A stretch of DNA of 64,000 nucleotides from Lachnospiraceae bacterium (GTDB taxonomy: Bacteria; Bacillota; Clostridia; Lachnospirales; Lachnospiraceae). Shown here one piece after another: positions 16,005 through 23,979 of the stretch. The notes under the pieces are model-generated. The model did no database searches. It worked only from the letters and a program-made list of their open reading frames with translations, and was not told the origin of the DNA. The stretch is from positions 55,776-119,775 of the forward strand of contig JAETON010000005.1 in NCBI GenBank assembly GCA_021771695.1. The letters are read 5' to 3'. Numbering within the stretch: position 1 is the stretch's first letter; the number at the start of each line of letters is the position of its first letter. The translations under genes and the position numbers were made by a program.

Positions 16005-16982
16005 TTACCATCGGTTTACATCGAATTGATCTATATTCTCTTCCGTCACCATTTCTACAGATGTGATTCTATTTTTTTGTACTTTTTTTCCTGCCAGCAA
16101 TTGATATGCTGAATCCAATGCAATATCTGCCATCTGTTTTGGAAGCTGCGCTGATGTTCCAGTCATCATTCCTTCTTTAATTAATTTTTTTGCTTCCGGT
16201 GAACCATCTACACCATATACTAAAACACCATCACGACAGTTCTTACTGTCCAAAGCTGCCAATGCTCCCATCGCTGCAGGATCATTCAATGCCATAATCA
16301 CGTCAATATCCTGATGTCCCTCGATAATTTTTTCCACCTTGGGCAATGCTCTTTCAATTTGTCCTTGTGTGTCGGCTTCTGCAACCACTTGATATTCACC
16401 ATGTTCCTGAATTGTATCTAAAAATCCCTGAATCCGATCCACACCTGATTTTGTTTCTTTATGCGTTAATAATACAATCTTGGCACTTTTTCTTTTCTTC
16501 ATCATATCTTTGGCACACTGTACTCCTGCCTGATAATTATCAGATACCACTGTCATATTTACCAATTCATCATCATACACCGGCGTATCTATAACAATCA
16601 CTGGAATTCCTGCCGCCTTTGCAGCCTGTAAACCGGATTTGACTCCTTTCCAATCCACTGGATTTACAAAAATTGCATCTGCTTTTTGTTCTATAAGATA
16701 TTTTATTTGTTCATTTTGTTTTTTTTGATCCAATGCCGGATCTAATGTAATTAGATGATCGCCTTTTTTTTCAATCTGACGCTGCATCTCATTATTTACC
16801 ACTTTATAAAACTGATTATTCATCGTCATATAAGTAGCTCCGAATACTTTTCTTCTCTCTCCATGCTCCTGTCGATATGCCAAAAAGATTTGTATATAAA
16901 TTACCGCAATGACTCCAAAAAGCCCTGCTGCCACACAAATACCTATTTTTCTCTTCCAACTCTCTATTTGATTATTTTCCAT
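16005..16982 (-). CDS. Membrane-anchored ribose-type sugar-binding protein (Peripla_BP_4)
   Basis: The 325-residue product starts MENNQIESWKRKIGICV (GGAG six bases upstream) with one N-terminal transmembrane anchor (about residues 12-34) and no lipobox. The rest is a type-I periplasmic-binding fold: DAIFVNPVDWKGVKSGLQAAKAAGIPVIVIDTPV, VVSDNYQAGVQCAKDMM, IMALNDPAAMGALAAL and VYGVDGSPEAKKLIKEG. It lies 14 bases upstream of the kinase and lacks any ABC ATPase or permease nearby. It fits a sensor subunit that presents a hexose or pentose to the kinase, like LevQ/LevT or the RbsB-like partners of clostridial kinases. Confidence 0.88.
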   Translation of the reverse strand: MENNQIESWKRKIGICVAAGLFGVIAVIYIQIFLAYRQEHGERRKVFGATYMTMNNQFYKVVNNEMQRQIEKKGDHLITLDPALDQKKQNEQIKYLIEQKADAIFVNPVDWKGVKSGLQAAKAAGIPVIVIDTPVYDDELVNMTVVSDNYQAGVQCAKDMMKKRKSAKIVLLTHKETKSGVDRIQGFLDTIQEHGEYQVVAEADTQGQIERALPKVEKIIEGHQDIDVIMALNDPAAMGALAALDSKNCRDGVLVYGVDGSPEAKKLIKEGMMTGTSAQLPKQMADIALDSAYQLLAGKKVQKNRITSVEMVTEENIDQFDVNRW

Positions 16983-17026
16983 ATAAAACTCCAATTGACT
17001 TTTTGGTAATTATACAATTTATTTTT

Positions 17027-17848
17027 CTATACATCAAATGCCAAATCCAAAATTTGTCGAAGTCCTTCGCTGTTATTATCATCTGTAACTATATCTGCCG
17101 CCTGTTTTACTTCTTTGGATGCATTTCCCATTGCGACACCTGTTCCAGCGTACTGAAGCATATCAATATCATTATGTCCATCTCCAAATGCAATAATTTC
17201 ATCTCTCCTGATTCCAAATCTTTTTTCCAGCATATGCACTGCTGCCGACTTAGAAGCATCCATTGACATAATTTCTAAATAGGTATCTTTGGATTTATAA
17301 ATACGAATCTCCGGAAAACTCCTTAATAGTGATTTCTCCAAACTTGAAATCTGCTCAGCCGGTCCCATGCAGAGAATCTTATGAACTTCCTGATAAATAA
17401 CATCGTTATCAAAAGAAACCTCCTCTGCCCGGACACCCGTAATCTCCATTTCCTGATTCACCCAAAATTCTGTCAAATCCTCTGCCATCCAATGGTCTTT
17501 CGAATAAATATTGATAGAAACCTCCGGTGCTGTCTGATGTATAAATCTTTGCAAATCCACAGCCTCTTGTCTCTCTAATGCAACACTATAAATGGAATTC
17601 CCATATCCATCCACTACCAATGCCCCACTGTAACATATCATCGGATTATCTTTTCCCAGTTCATCACGAATCGCTGTCATTCCCTTCGGCATTCGCGCTG
17701 AAACCAGCACAAATGGATAACCCTTTTGATTCATTTTCCGAATCTTGTCTCTGGTTTTCTCTGGTATTTTATGAGATGTATTCAATAAGGTTCCATCAAT
17801 ATCACTGAACACTGCTTTATATTTTCCTTTTTTTATACAACAATCCAT
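17027..17848 (-). CDS. Cof-type HAD-IIB family hydrolase (sugar phosphatase-like)
   Basis: The start at 17848 gives MDCCIKKGKYKAVFSDIDGTLLNT (273 residues) with GGGAGG 8 bases upstream, overlapping the regulator gene by 16 bases. HAD motif I is SDIDGTLLNT, motif II VLVSAR, motif III the K in ASKSAAVHML, and motif IV IAFGDGHNDIDMLQYAG, as in Cof/YbiV sugar-phosphate phosphatases. Substrate cannot be predicted. It is coupled to the DeoR-type regulator and could share a transcript with the sensor genes 44 bases downstream. Confidence 0.92.
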   Translation of the reverse strand: MDCCIKKGKYKAVFSDIDGTLLNTSHKIPEKTRDKIRKMNQKGYPFVLVSARMPKGMTAIRDELGKDNPMICYSGALVVDGYGNSIYSVALERQEAVDLQRFIHQTAPEVSINIYSKDHWMAEDLTEFWVNQEMEITGVRAEEVSFDNDVIYQEVHKILCMGPAEQISSLEKSLLRSFPEIRIYKSKDTYLEIMSMDASKSAAVHMLEKRFGIRRDEIIAFGDGHNDIDMLQYAGTGVAMGNASKEVKQAADIVTDDNNSEGLRQILDLAFDV

Positions 17849-18591
17849 TGTACATCCTCCCTTTTCAATATCTCTTTCCATTCCTGTATTGGTTCCCGGT
17901 CTAAAATCAGCAAATCGACTTCGTCAAAGCCTACCGCCTTATATTTACTAACTCTTTGAAACTTCGGATAATCTGCCATCACTATCACTTTCTTTGCCCT
18001 TCGGGCTGCCAGCCTCTTTACTTGTGCATCTTCTGCTTCCTCATAGTAAAGACCATCTTCTGCCACTGCTGCAGTTCCAAGTAACGCTCCATCAAAAGTT
18101 AAATTCGATAGCTGCTCCCAAGCTTCAAATCCATAAAAAAAACGATTTTCTTTCTGCAAAATTCCACCCAAACTATGCACTTCTATCTGCGGTTCTAATG
18201 CCAGCATCATTAAGTTATCCAACGAATGGGTATATACTTTCATAGAACCGTCCAACGCTTCACAAACATACGGCATATGTGTTGACGTATCAAAAAAATA
18301 AATGCCATGTTCTCCTAATAATTCTGCTGCTTTCTTTCCAATTCTTTGTTTCCCTTCTCCATTTTGCAGCATTCTAGACTGATAATTTTCAATGCGTACC
18401 TGGAAATCCGTTCTGGCAATCCCTCCATGGGTACGAATTGCTTTTCCCATTTCTGTCAGTCTAATAATATCTCTTCTTGCAGTATCTCTGGAAATATCCA
18501 GACGTTCCACTAAATCCTGATTGGATAATACTTGCTCTTTCTGCAACCACTCTAAAATTTTTCTCAAACGTTCTTCCTGATACATATCCAT
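17833..18591 (-). CDS. DeoR/GlpR-family transcriptional regulator
   Basis: The 252-residue protein has the N-terminal DeoR HTH (RLRKILEWLQKEQVLSNQDLVERLDISRDTARRDIIRL, then TEMGKAIRTHGG) and the C-terminal sugar-phosphate sensing domain (GIYFFDTSTHMPYVCEAL, DGALLGTAAVAEDGLYYEEAEDAQVKRL, VIVMADYPKF). It is coupled to the HAD phosphatase. Upstream lies a TTGAAA-17-TATAAT promoter woven into 10-bp-spaced repeats, probably its own operator. The effector is likely a phosphorylated sugar connected with the adjacent fructan locus (inference). Confidence 0.93.
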   Translation of the reverse strand: MDMYQEERLRKILEWLQKEQVLSNQDLVERLDISRDTARRDIIRLTEMGKAIRTHGGIARTDFQVRIENYQSRMLQNGEGKQRIGKKAAELLGEHGIYFFDTSTHMPYVCEALDGSMKVYTHSLDNLMMLALEPQIEVHSLGGILQKENRFFYGFEAWEQLSNLTFDGALLGTAAVAEDGLYYEEAEDAQVKRLAARRAKKVIVMADYPKFQRVSKYKAVGFDEVDLLILDREPIQEWKEILKREDVQWIVV

Positions 18592-18599
18592 CTCCTTTT

Positions 18600-18646
18600 A
18601 AGTAATTATAAGCATTTTCACTTGTATTTTCAAGTATTTTTAAGTA
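18600..18646 (-). promoter_or_regulatory. Promoter with 10-bp-phased DeoR-type repeats
   Basis: On the minus strand TTGAAA and TATAAT are separated by exactly 17 bases. Interleaved are TACTTRAAAA-like units (TACTTAAAAA, TACTTGAAAA, a middle variant, TGCTTATAAT, TACTTAAAAG) at a period close to 10 bp. This is the arrangement expected of an autoregulatory DeoR operator. Confidence 0.65.
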
Positions 18647-18977
18647 TTTCATTTTTTTATTTTCATGTCAGATTTCATATAAAAAGTAGGAATTATATGA
18701 TAAAATACACAGAATACTTCTTTGACATCCAAACCGCGGTGAAAGAAAAACCGCCTATGTATAACTTTTTATCCATCTTCCCAAAAGAGGGCAAAAATAA
18801 TTTCTTGAATTATGGTATCATACCGCTTTCGGCTTCTCATGGAAATTCTTCCGCAACAGAACTTATTTTTCTTACCAAAGATTCTGCACTTCCAACGAAT
18901 GGAGGTATAAAATATTTGACAATGAATCCTTCCCCGATTTATAAGTTAAATCATAAGTTTGTACTAAACATAAACAT
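18647..18977. other. Unexplained intergenic stretch with possible plus-strand transcript
   Basis: No recognised gene. The plus strand is open from an ATG near 18697 (after GTAGGAATTAT) to the neighbouring gene, reading MIKYTEYFFDIQTAVKEKPP and onwards, but composition and lack of recognisable motifs leave it doubtful. A small hairpin GCGGT...ACCGC lies near 18735-18752 and a plus-oriented terminator follows at 18978. It could be a small RNA, a small protein or a relic. Confidence 0.35.
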
Positions 18978-19013
18978 CAAAGAACCGAGCAATGAACTGC
19001 CCGGTTCTTTTTC
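18978..19013. terminator. Terminator between the unexplained stretch and the transglutaminase gene
   Basis: AAAGAACCGAGCA pairs with TGCCCGGTTCTTT around a short loop and is followed by TTTTTC on the plus strand. The minus strand, which needs a terminator for the transglutaminase gene, has only a weak T run, so the better orientation is plus. Confidence 0.75.
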
Positions 19014-19035
19014 TCACTTCTCAATGTTTGAAATA

Positions 19036-21135
19036 CTATTTTGTTATTTTTACTGTCTTTTTTTGACCTTTGCTTTTAAATAAATTTTTATATTTTTTCA
19101 ATTTACTTTTTGGAACTTTAATTTTTGCTTTTCCATGAATGTTCTTCAATGCTTTAGATCCTACTTTTGTTAATTTTGTTGAAGAAACCTTGATTGTTTT
19201 TAATTTCTTACATCCAGAAAATGCTTCTTTACCAATTGCTTTTACATTTTTACCAATTGTAACCGATGTAATTTTCGTTTTATTCTTTAATGCTTTATCT
19301 GAAATCTGAGCAATCATAAAGTTTGCACCATTAATTTTCACTGAAGCTTTAATCACAACCTTTGTCACATTTTTAGACAGTCCGGCAAAAGCAACTGTTC
19401 CTTTTCCATTGACGGCATTGTTGACAATCTTATATTTATAATCACCAACTGTATACACGCTTCCTTTTTTGCAAGTAAGTTTTGCAATGGTTTTGTTTTT
19501 TACAACTTTTCCACAATCTAAACATGTTACTTTCTCGTATCCGGTATTTACAAAATTCGAACTCTTTTTCTCTGTTTTTGTTCTTCGATGACCTGTTGCC
19601 TTCTGAACTTCTTTCTCTTCTTCTTTACATACGGAGCATACTCTTCTCTTATATCCGTCTTCTGTACAAGTAACTGTCTTTGTTTGCCATGCCCCATAAC
19701 TATGTCCTGTGGCTTTTATTGTCTCAATCACTTTATCTCCACATTTACTGCAGATTTTCTCCCTTTTTCCTTTTTCTGTACATGTTGCGGCTTTTATTAC
19801 TGTCCAATCTCCATAACTGTGATTACAAACCACCGTAGTTTTCAACTGCCCATTTTCTTCATTTGGTGATGTTGCCAGACAATAAGTAATGACACCGTTA
19901 TCAATTGAAAATCCATAAATATATCCTGTGGCTTTTTCATCTTCAGACAACTGATAAATAATTCCTGTACTATTATCTTCTAAATTCATATATCTCAAAG
20001 AATCCGGAGAAGCATAAACAAAAATGTCATTGTATATAACACCGCCGCTATAATTTCCTTGGTAGTAAGAATTAGGATTTCCCCATACATACCATTTATC
20101 ATTAAAAGTTTTCACTGTACTCAGTTCTTCCATCCCGGAATTACTGCCTTGATATTTCTTGATACTTCCTCCAATATTTGCATACCAATATCCACCATAA
20201 AAATCAAACGGATAACTGCCTTTCATCCATTCTGTATCATCAAATGTTGTAGATCCAGCATTACTTTCTACATGTCCTTTTGAGAATACATAATCAGATG
20301 CAGTATGTTTTCCTGTTGTTTGGAACCATGTACTGCTTTTTAAGAGATAGGTATGATACGCTCTTCCAACTTTATCCGGTACTGGATCATTCCATGTGCT
20401 GTCTACATGGTAATATTGGTCATTGACTTTTACCAGATTCCATGCGTGTTTTAATTTACTGCTGGTTACAAGTTCACATTCAATTCCCACTTGATTGCAT
20501 AGTTCCTGGTACGCTAAAGCATATCCTTGGCATACTGCTGTTCCTTCTACCAGAAGATTATATGCATTATATTTCTGAAGACTTCCATCGTATTTCGCAT
20601 GAGTACATAAATAATCATTAATATAAAGTACCTTTTCCAAATCAGACCATGAATCATCCATGAAAGAAACAATCTCTTTCACCTTCGCATTATACTGGGC
20701 AGTCATTTTTTGAACATTTTCTGTTGTGTCCGAATATTCCGGTGTAATTGCCACTACATTATTTGAATCATAAGAATAAGAATAGAAAAATTTTCCTGAT
20801 ACATAAAAATATCGAGGATACTTATTTAAAATATCAAAATATATCTGACTAATATCTGAAATTGAAATGTTATATTTTGATATATCAATCTCGGTTTGAC
20901 ATTCATCCAATCCTTTCATGATTTCTTTCTCTGCTGCCGATGTATTTGCAGAACTTCTAGATTTTGACGTATTTGGCTTCTGCTCTTTTAATAACCCGCC
21001 ATCCTGCAATACTCCATTTTCTTTTCCATTTACTGTTACTGTTTTTTCTTCTGCACATACATTTGTCGAACGAAAGATTCCTGCTGACAATATCAATGCA
21101 AACATACAACATAAATACAGCCATCTCTTTTTCAT
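19036..21135 (-). CDS. Secreted transglutaminase-like protein with zinc-ribbon-like repeats and LRR_5 tail
   Basis: This 699-residue protein starts with a signal peptide (MKKRWLYLCCMFALILSAGIF, cleavage around 28). A transglutaminase-like domain spans about 95-250, with the triad C202 (GTAVCQGYALAY), H230 (KHAWNLVKV) and D245 (YYHVDSTWNDP). The region 260-430 has no motif I recognise. Three copies of a cysteine-rich unit (CTEKGKREKICSKCG, CTEDGYKRRVCSVCK, then GYEKVTCLDCGK) each end near ATGH and are common in clostridial surface proteins. The C-terminus has a BspA-like LRR_5 unit (ALKNKTKITSVTIGKNVKAIG) and is very basic. It may process or bind cell-surface peptides. Start supported by GGAGGTAAGAT. 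No LPXTG motif. Confidence 0.88.
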   Translation of the reverse strand: MKKRWLYLCCMFALILSAGIFRSTNVCAEEKTVTVNGKENGVLQDGGLLKEQKPNTSKSRSSANTSAAEKEIMKGLDECQTEIDISKYNISISDISQIYFDILNKYPRYFYVSGKFFYSYSYDSNNVVAITPEYSDTTENVQKMTAQYNAKVKEIVSFMDDSWSDLEKVLYINDYLCTHAKYDGSLQKYNAYNLLVEGTAVCQGYALAYQELCNQVGIECELVTSSKLKHAWNLVKVNDQYYHVDSTWNDPVPDKVGRAYHTYLLKSSTWFQTTGKHTASDYVFSKGHVESNAGSTTFDDTEWMKGSYPFDFYGGYWYANIGGSIKKYQGSNSGMEELSTVKTFNDKWYVWGNPNSYYQGNYSGGVIYNDIFVYASPDSLRYMNLEDNSTGIIYQLSEDEKATGYIYGFSIDNGVITYCLATSPNEENGQLKTTVVCNHSYGDWTVIKAATCTEKGKREKICSKCGDKVIETIKATGHSYGAWQTKTVTCTEDGYKRRVCSVCKEEEKEVQKATGHRRTKTEKKSSNFVNTGYEKVTCLDCGKVVKNKTIAKLTCKKGSVYTVGDYKYKIVNNAVNGKGTVAFAGLSKNVTKVVIKASVKINGANFMIAQISDKALKNKTKITSVTIGKNVKAIGKEAFSGCKKLKTIKVSSTKLTKVGSKALKNIHGKAKIKVPKSKLKKYKNLFKSKGQKKTVKITK

Positions 21136-21187
21136 ATCTTACCTCCAAACATACTCATTTTGTAATTATTATATCACAGCTTATAAA

Positions 21188-22204
21188 TTAAAAACACTTT
21201 TTTCCAAGCATTTGAAATTCATCTTCAAAAATGCAATGTTTTAATTCTCCTGTTTTCATCTTTTTTTTACAATCTTCATAATCCATCCACATTACAGATT
21301 CAACTTCTTCTTTTTGGAGACTTAACTCATCAATCATAACTGGTTCTTTATACACATAAACTGCACTGATTTCATGATTAAAAAATTCCCGTCCATAAAA
21401 TACATCTTTCACAATTCCATCATGTATACCAATTTGATGCAGTTCTTCTTCTTTTGCACAAATTCCTAATTCTTCTTCCAACTCTCTTTCTGCCGTCTCC
21501 AAATATTCATCTCCAGCCGCTACATGACCTGCAGAAGAAATATCATAACATCCCGGAAAAGAATCTTTATCCGCACTGCGTTTTTGCAGCAATACATCAA
21601 ATCCTTTTTCCGTTTCCCGAACTACCCAAATATGTACGGTTCTATGGGAATCTCCATCTTCATGCACCAAAGAACGCTCTTTAATTCTTCCCGTTGGATT
21701 CCCTTTTTCATCTAAAACATCAAAAAATTCCAAATCTTTCCCATCCAAACAAGCAGATATTAAATTACCTTGTATGTATTCTAATTTCAGTGAAAAAAAT
21801 GACCGTTTTTCTTCCATGTAACGCAAAAACAATCGGTCTCCTTCCCATAATTCCAGATTCAAAATGTCCTCTTTTTTTACCCATTCTAAAGTCCCCTCAT
21901 CGCATTCTTTCAAATCTCCCTCAAAACCATCTGCATGATAAAGACACATGTATTCCCATGCCTCTCTTGGTGTTCCCATATCCGATAAAAAAGTTACAAT
22001 TCCACAGAAACGAAAGGATGTCAATATAAGTCCGGTTTCTTCCTTTACTTCCCGAAACAGACAATCCTCCGGGCTTTCTCCATGTTCAAAATGTCCTCCC
22101 ACTCCAATCCATTTATCTTTATTTACATCATTTTTCTTTACAATACGGTGCAGCATCAAATAACTGTCATCTTTTTCTATATAACATAGCGTTGTAAATC
22201 CCAT
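21188..22204 (-). CDS. Double-NUDIX hydrolase (MutT-like plus Idi/YfcD-like)
   Basis: The 338-residue protein holds two NUDIX domains. The first (about 1-150) has a full box GGHFEHGESPEDCLFREVKEETG and resembles 8-oxo-dGTP diphosphatases. The second (about 160-330, FFDVLDEKGNPTGRIKERS) resembles YfcD/isopentenyl isomerase-type NUDIX proteins, with box GHVAAGDEYLETAERELEEELG, where the first acidic position is D or shifted. Both REUXEEXGU cores are intact. The substrates are probably nucleoside diphosphate derivatives or pyrophosphorylated metabolites, but cannot be named. The gene stands alone. Confidence 0.9.
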   Translation of the reverse strand: MGFTTLCYIEKDDSYLMLHRIVKKNDVNKDKWIGVGGHFEHGESPEDCLFREVKEETGLILTSFRFCGIVTFLSDMGTPREAWEYMCLYHADGFEGDLKECDEGTLEWVKKEDILNLELWEGDRLFLRYMEEKRSFFSLKLEYIQGNLISACLDGKDLEFFDVLDEKGNPTGRIKERSLVHEDGDSHRTVHIWVVRETEKGFDVLLQKRSADKDSFPGCYDISSAGHVAAGDEYLETAERELEEELGICAKEEELHQIGIHDGIVKDVFYGREFFNHEISAVYVYKEPVMIDELSLQKEEVESVMWMDYEDCKKKMKTGELKHCIFEDEFQMLGKKCF

Positions 22205-22262
22205 AGCTCATTTTCCTCCATTCAAATCTATTGTAACCGGAAATAGCCACATAAAACAAGAA

Positions 22263-22285
22263 ATCCAGACAAAACTTGCCCGGAT
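22263..22285 (-). terminator. Weak terminator-like hairpin after the aldolase gene
   Basis: Minus strand ATCCGGGC and GTCTGGAT pair over 8 positions with G-U pairs around AAGTTTT, then TTCTTGTTTTAT. It may end the glycyl radical enzyme operon. Confidence 0.4.
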
Positions 22286-22359
22286 CTCTAATGATATTTA
22301 TATAACGTCTTCGGCTGCCCGCCTCATTAAAACATGAAACACATTTTATATATAATTGA

Positions 22360-23037
22360 CTAGCAATTTTCCATTGTTTTGCCTTCGCCGCATAATCCTT
22401 CGAAATCTTTTGTAAATGCTTCTACTGCGGCAACAACAGAATCATTTTTGATCAAGCCTTCCATGACATCTGAAGCAATCGTCGCTGCACCAATTCCATA
22501 TGCACAAAGTTCTTGAACCTGTTGTGAATTTTTAAAACTTGCGGCAAGAACTTCTGTTTTTAATCCATTGTTTTTGAAAATGTCATGGATCTTCTTCACA
22601 GTTGCAATACCGTCAGCTCCAAGATTATCGATACGATTTACATATGGTGCTGCATATGCGGCACCTGCTTTTGCTGCAAGAAATGCCTGCATTGGTGTAT
22701 AAATTGCAGTTGCTGTAATCTTTACGCCGTCTGCTGCCAATGCCTTCATAGCCTTTAAACCTTCTCTTGTTGTTGGTACTTTAATAAATGTATTTTCCCC
22801 AAGTTCTGCTCTCATTTTTGCAGCTTCTGTAATCATATTTTCTGCTTTTTTAGATACAACCTGTACATGTAAATCTGCATCCTGTCCGATAATTCCACGG
22901 ATTTCTTTTAATACATCATATGGCTGTCTTCCACTTTTTGCCAAAATAGAAGGATTGGTTGTTACACCCTCTACTGGGAAATATTCATATAATGCTTTGA
23001 TTGCTTCTACGTTTGCGTCATCAATAATAAATTTCAT
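22360..23037 (-). CDS. fsa: Fructose-6-phosphate aldolase/transaldolase-like protein
   Basis: Starting at MKFIIDDANVEAIKALYEYF (AAAGGAGAAAAACC upstream) the protein is 225 residues, close to the 220 of FsaA/FsaB and far shorter than true transaldolases. GVTTNPSILAKSG and the Schiff-base lysine K86 in TFIKVPTTREGLKAMKAL are present. FSA-type enzymes cleave or form fructose-6-phosphate-like sugars from glyceraldehyde-3-phosphate and dihydroxyacetone or hydroxyacetone. It is the third gene after a glycyl radical enzyme and its activase, the same set as E. coli ybiW-ybiY-fsaA and pflD-pflC-fsaB, which points to a dedicated pathway, not to the pentose phosphate pathway. Confidence 0.93.
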   Translation of the reverse strand: MKFIIDDANVEAIKALYEYFPVEGVTTNPSILAKSGRQPYDVLKEIRGIIGQDADLHVQVVSKKAENMITEAAKMRAELGENTFIKVPTTREGLKAMKALAADGVKITATAIYTPMQAFLAAKAGAAYAAPYVNRIDNLGADGIATVKKIHDIFKNNGLKTEVLAASFKNSQQVQELCAYGIGAATIASDVMEGLIKNDSVVAAVEAFTKDFEGLCGEGKTMENC

Positions 23038-23066
23038 GGTTTTTCTCCTTTTCATATTGTGCTGTT

Positions 23067-23978
23067 TTATGATTCAATAATCACATGTTTTACACCGCCC
23101 TCAAGTGCCCAGTTTTTAAATTCCTGCATCTGCTCCTTTGAGTACAGCTTTGGATTTTCCTTAAAACAAAATTCCTGATCAATCAAATGATATTTCGACT
23201 CTGCCAAAGGATTATAATTTAAAATTTCATAAGATACCTCTGGATAAATTCCACTGATATATCTTGAAATTTCAAGTACATTTTCTTTGAATGCCGTCAT
23301 TCCCGGAATCATCGGTGTACGAATGGTGACATTTTCCTTCTTTTCAGATTGTAATAAATATTTTAAATTTTTTTTGATTTTCCGATTGGATACATCCGTA
23401 TATTTTTTATGTTTTTTATCATCTGCAGCCTTAAAATCTGCAAAAACCGCATCCAAATAAGGAAGAACTTTTTTCAAAACTTCCTGTTTCGTATAAAGCG
23501 AAGTTTCCAGCGCAGTATGAATTCCTTCCTTTTTACATTGTTTTAAAATTTCCAATGCAAACTCCCATTGAAAGAGAGCTTCTCCGCCAGATAAAGTCAC
23601 TCCTCCGCCATGTTTATAAAACACCATATCTTTACGGACTTCCTGCATAACTTCTTCCACTTCATATTCTTTCGAGTCCATCTCCAATGCCCCGGCAGGA
23701 CACCAATCAATTAAATCATTCCAGTTTTCTTTCGCATCAATATCCAGTGTAATACTTCCATCCTGTATTTTCACCCCGCCTGCATGACTTCTTTTCACAC
23801 AAGTCTGGCAGTGAATACACCGATTTTCAAAATATATCGGCCGTTTTCTAAAAAGAATTCCTTCTGGATTTTGACACCATACGCAGGATAACGGACATCC
23901 CTTTAAAAATATTGTTGTACGGATTCCCTCTCCATCATGAGTTGAAAATCTCTGAATATCAAATATTCTTCCTTTCAT
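23067..23978 (-). CDS. Glycyl-radical enzyme activating protein (radical SAM)
   Basis: The start at 23978 gives MKGRIFDIQRFSTHDGEGIRTTIFLKG, one base after the stop of the glycyl radical enzyme, with GGAGATATTTAGT upstream; the 17 extra codons of the ORF track are unlikely. The 303-residue protein has the radical SAM cluster motif CPLSCVWC, GGGVTLSGGEALFQWEF, and an inserted ferredoxin-like region (CIHCQTCVKRSHAGG, WCPAGALEM). Such activases abstract hydrogen from the glycine of the partner enzyme using a 5'-deoxyadenosyl radical. The inserted cluster region lacks part of the usual second CxxCxxCxxxC set as far as I can see. Confidence 0.94.
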   Translation of the reverse strand: MKGRIFDIQRFSTHDGEGIRTTIFLKGCPLSCVWCQNPEGILFRKRPIYFENRCIHCQTCVKRSHAGGVKIQDGSITLDIDAKENWNDLIDWCPAGALEMDSKEYEVEEVMQEVRKDMVFYKHGGGVTLSGGEALFQWEFALEILKQCKKEGIHTALETSLYTKQEVLKKVLPYLDAVFADFKAADDKKHKKYTDVSNRKIKKNLKYLLQSEKKENVTIRTPMIPGMTAFKENVLEISRYISGIYPEVSYEILNYNPLAESKYHLIDQEFCFKENPKLYSKEQMQEFKNWALEGGVKHVIIES

Positions 23979-23979
23979 A

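Noticed and set aside
18622-19083. Plus-strand 153-residue ORF taken as a real gene over its whole length
   Set aside because: Its last part is antisense to the transglutaminase gene and passes through a terminator; only the stretch from about 18697 to 18977 remains worth a look and is listed as unexplained.
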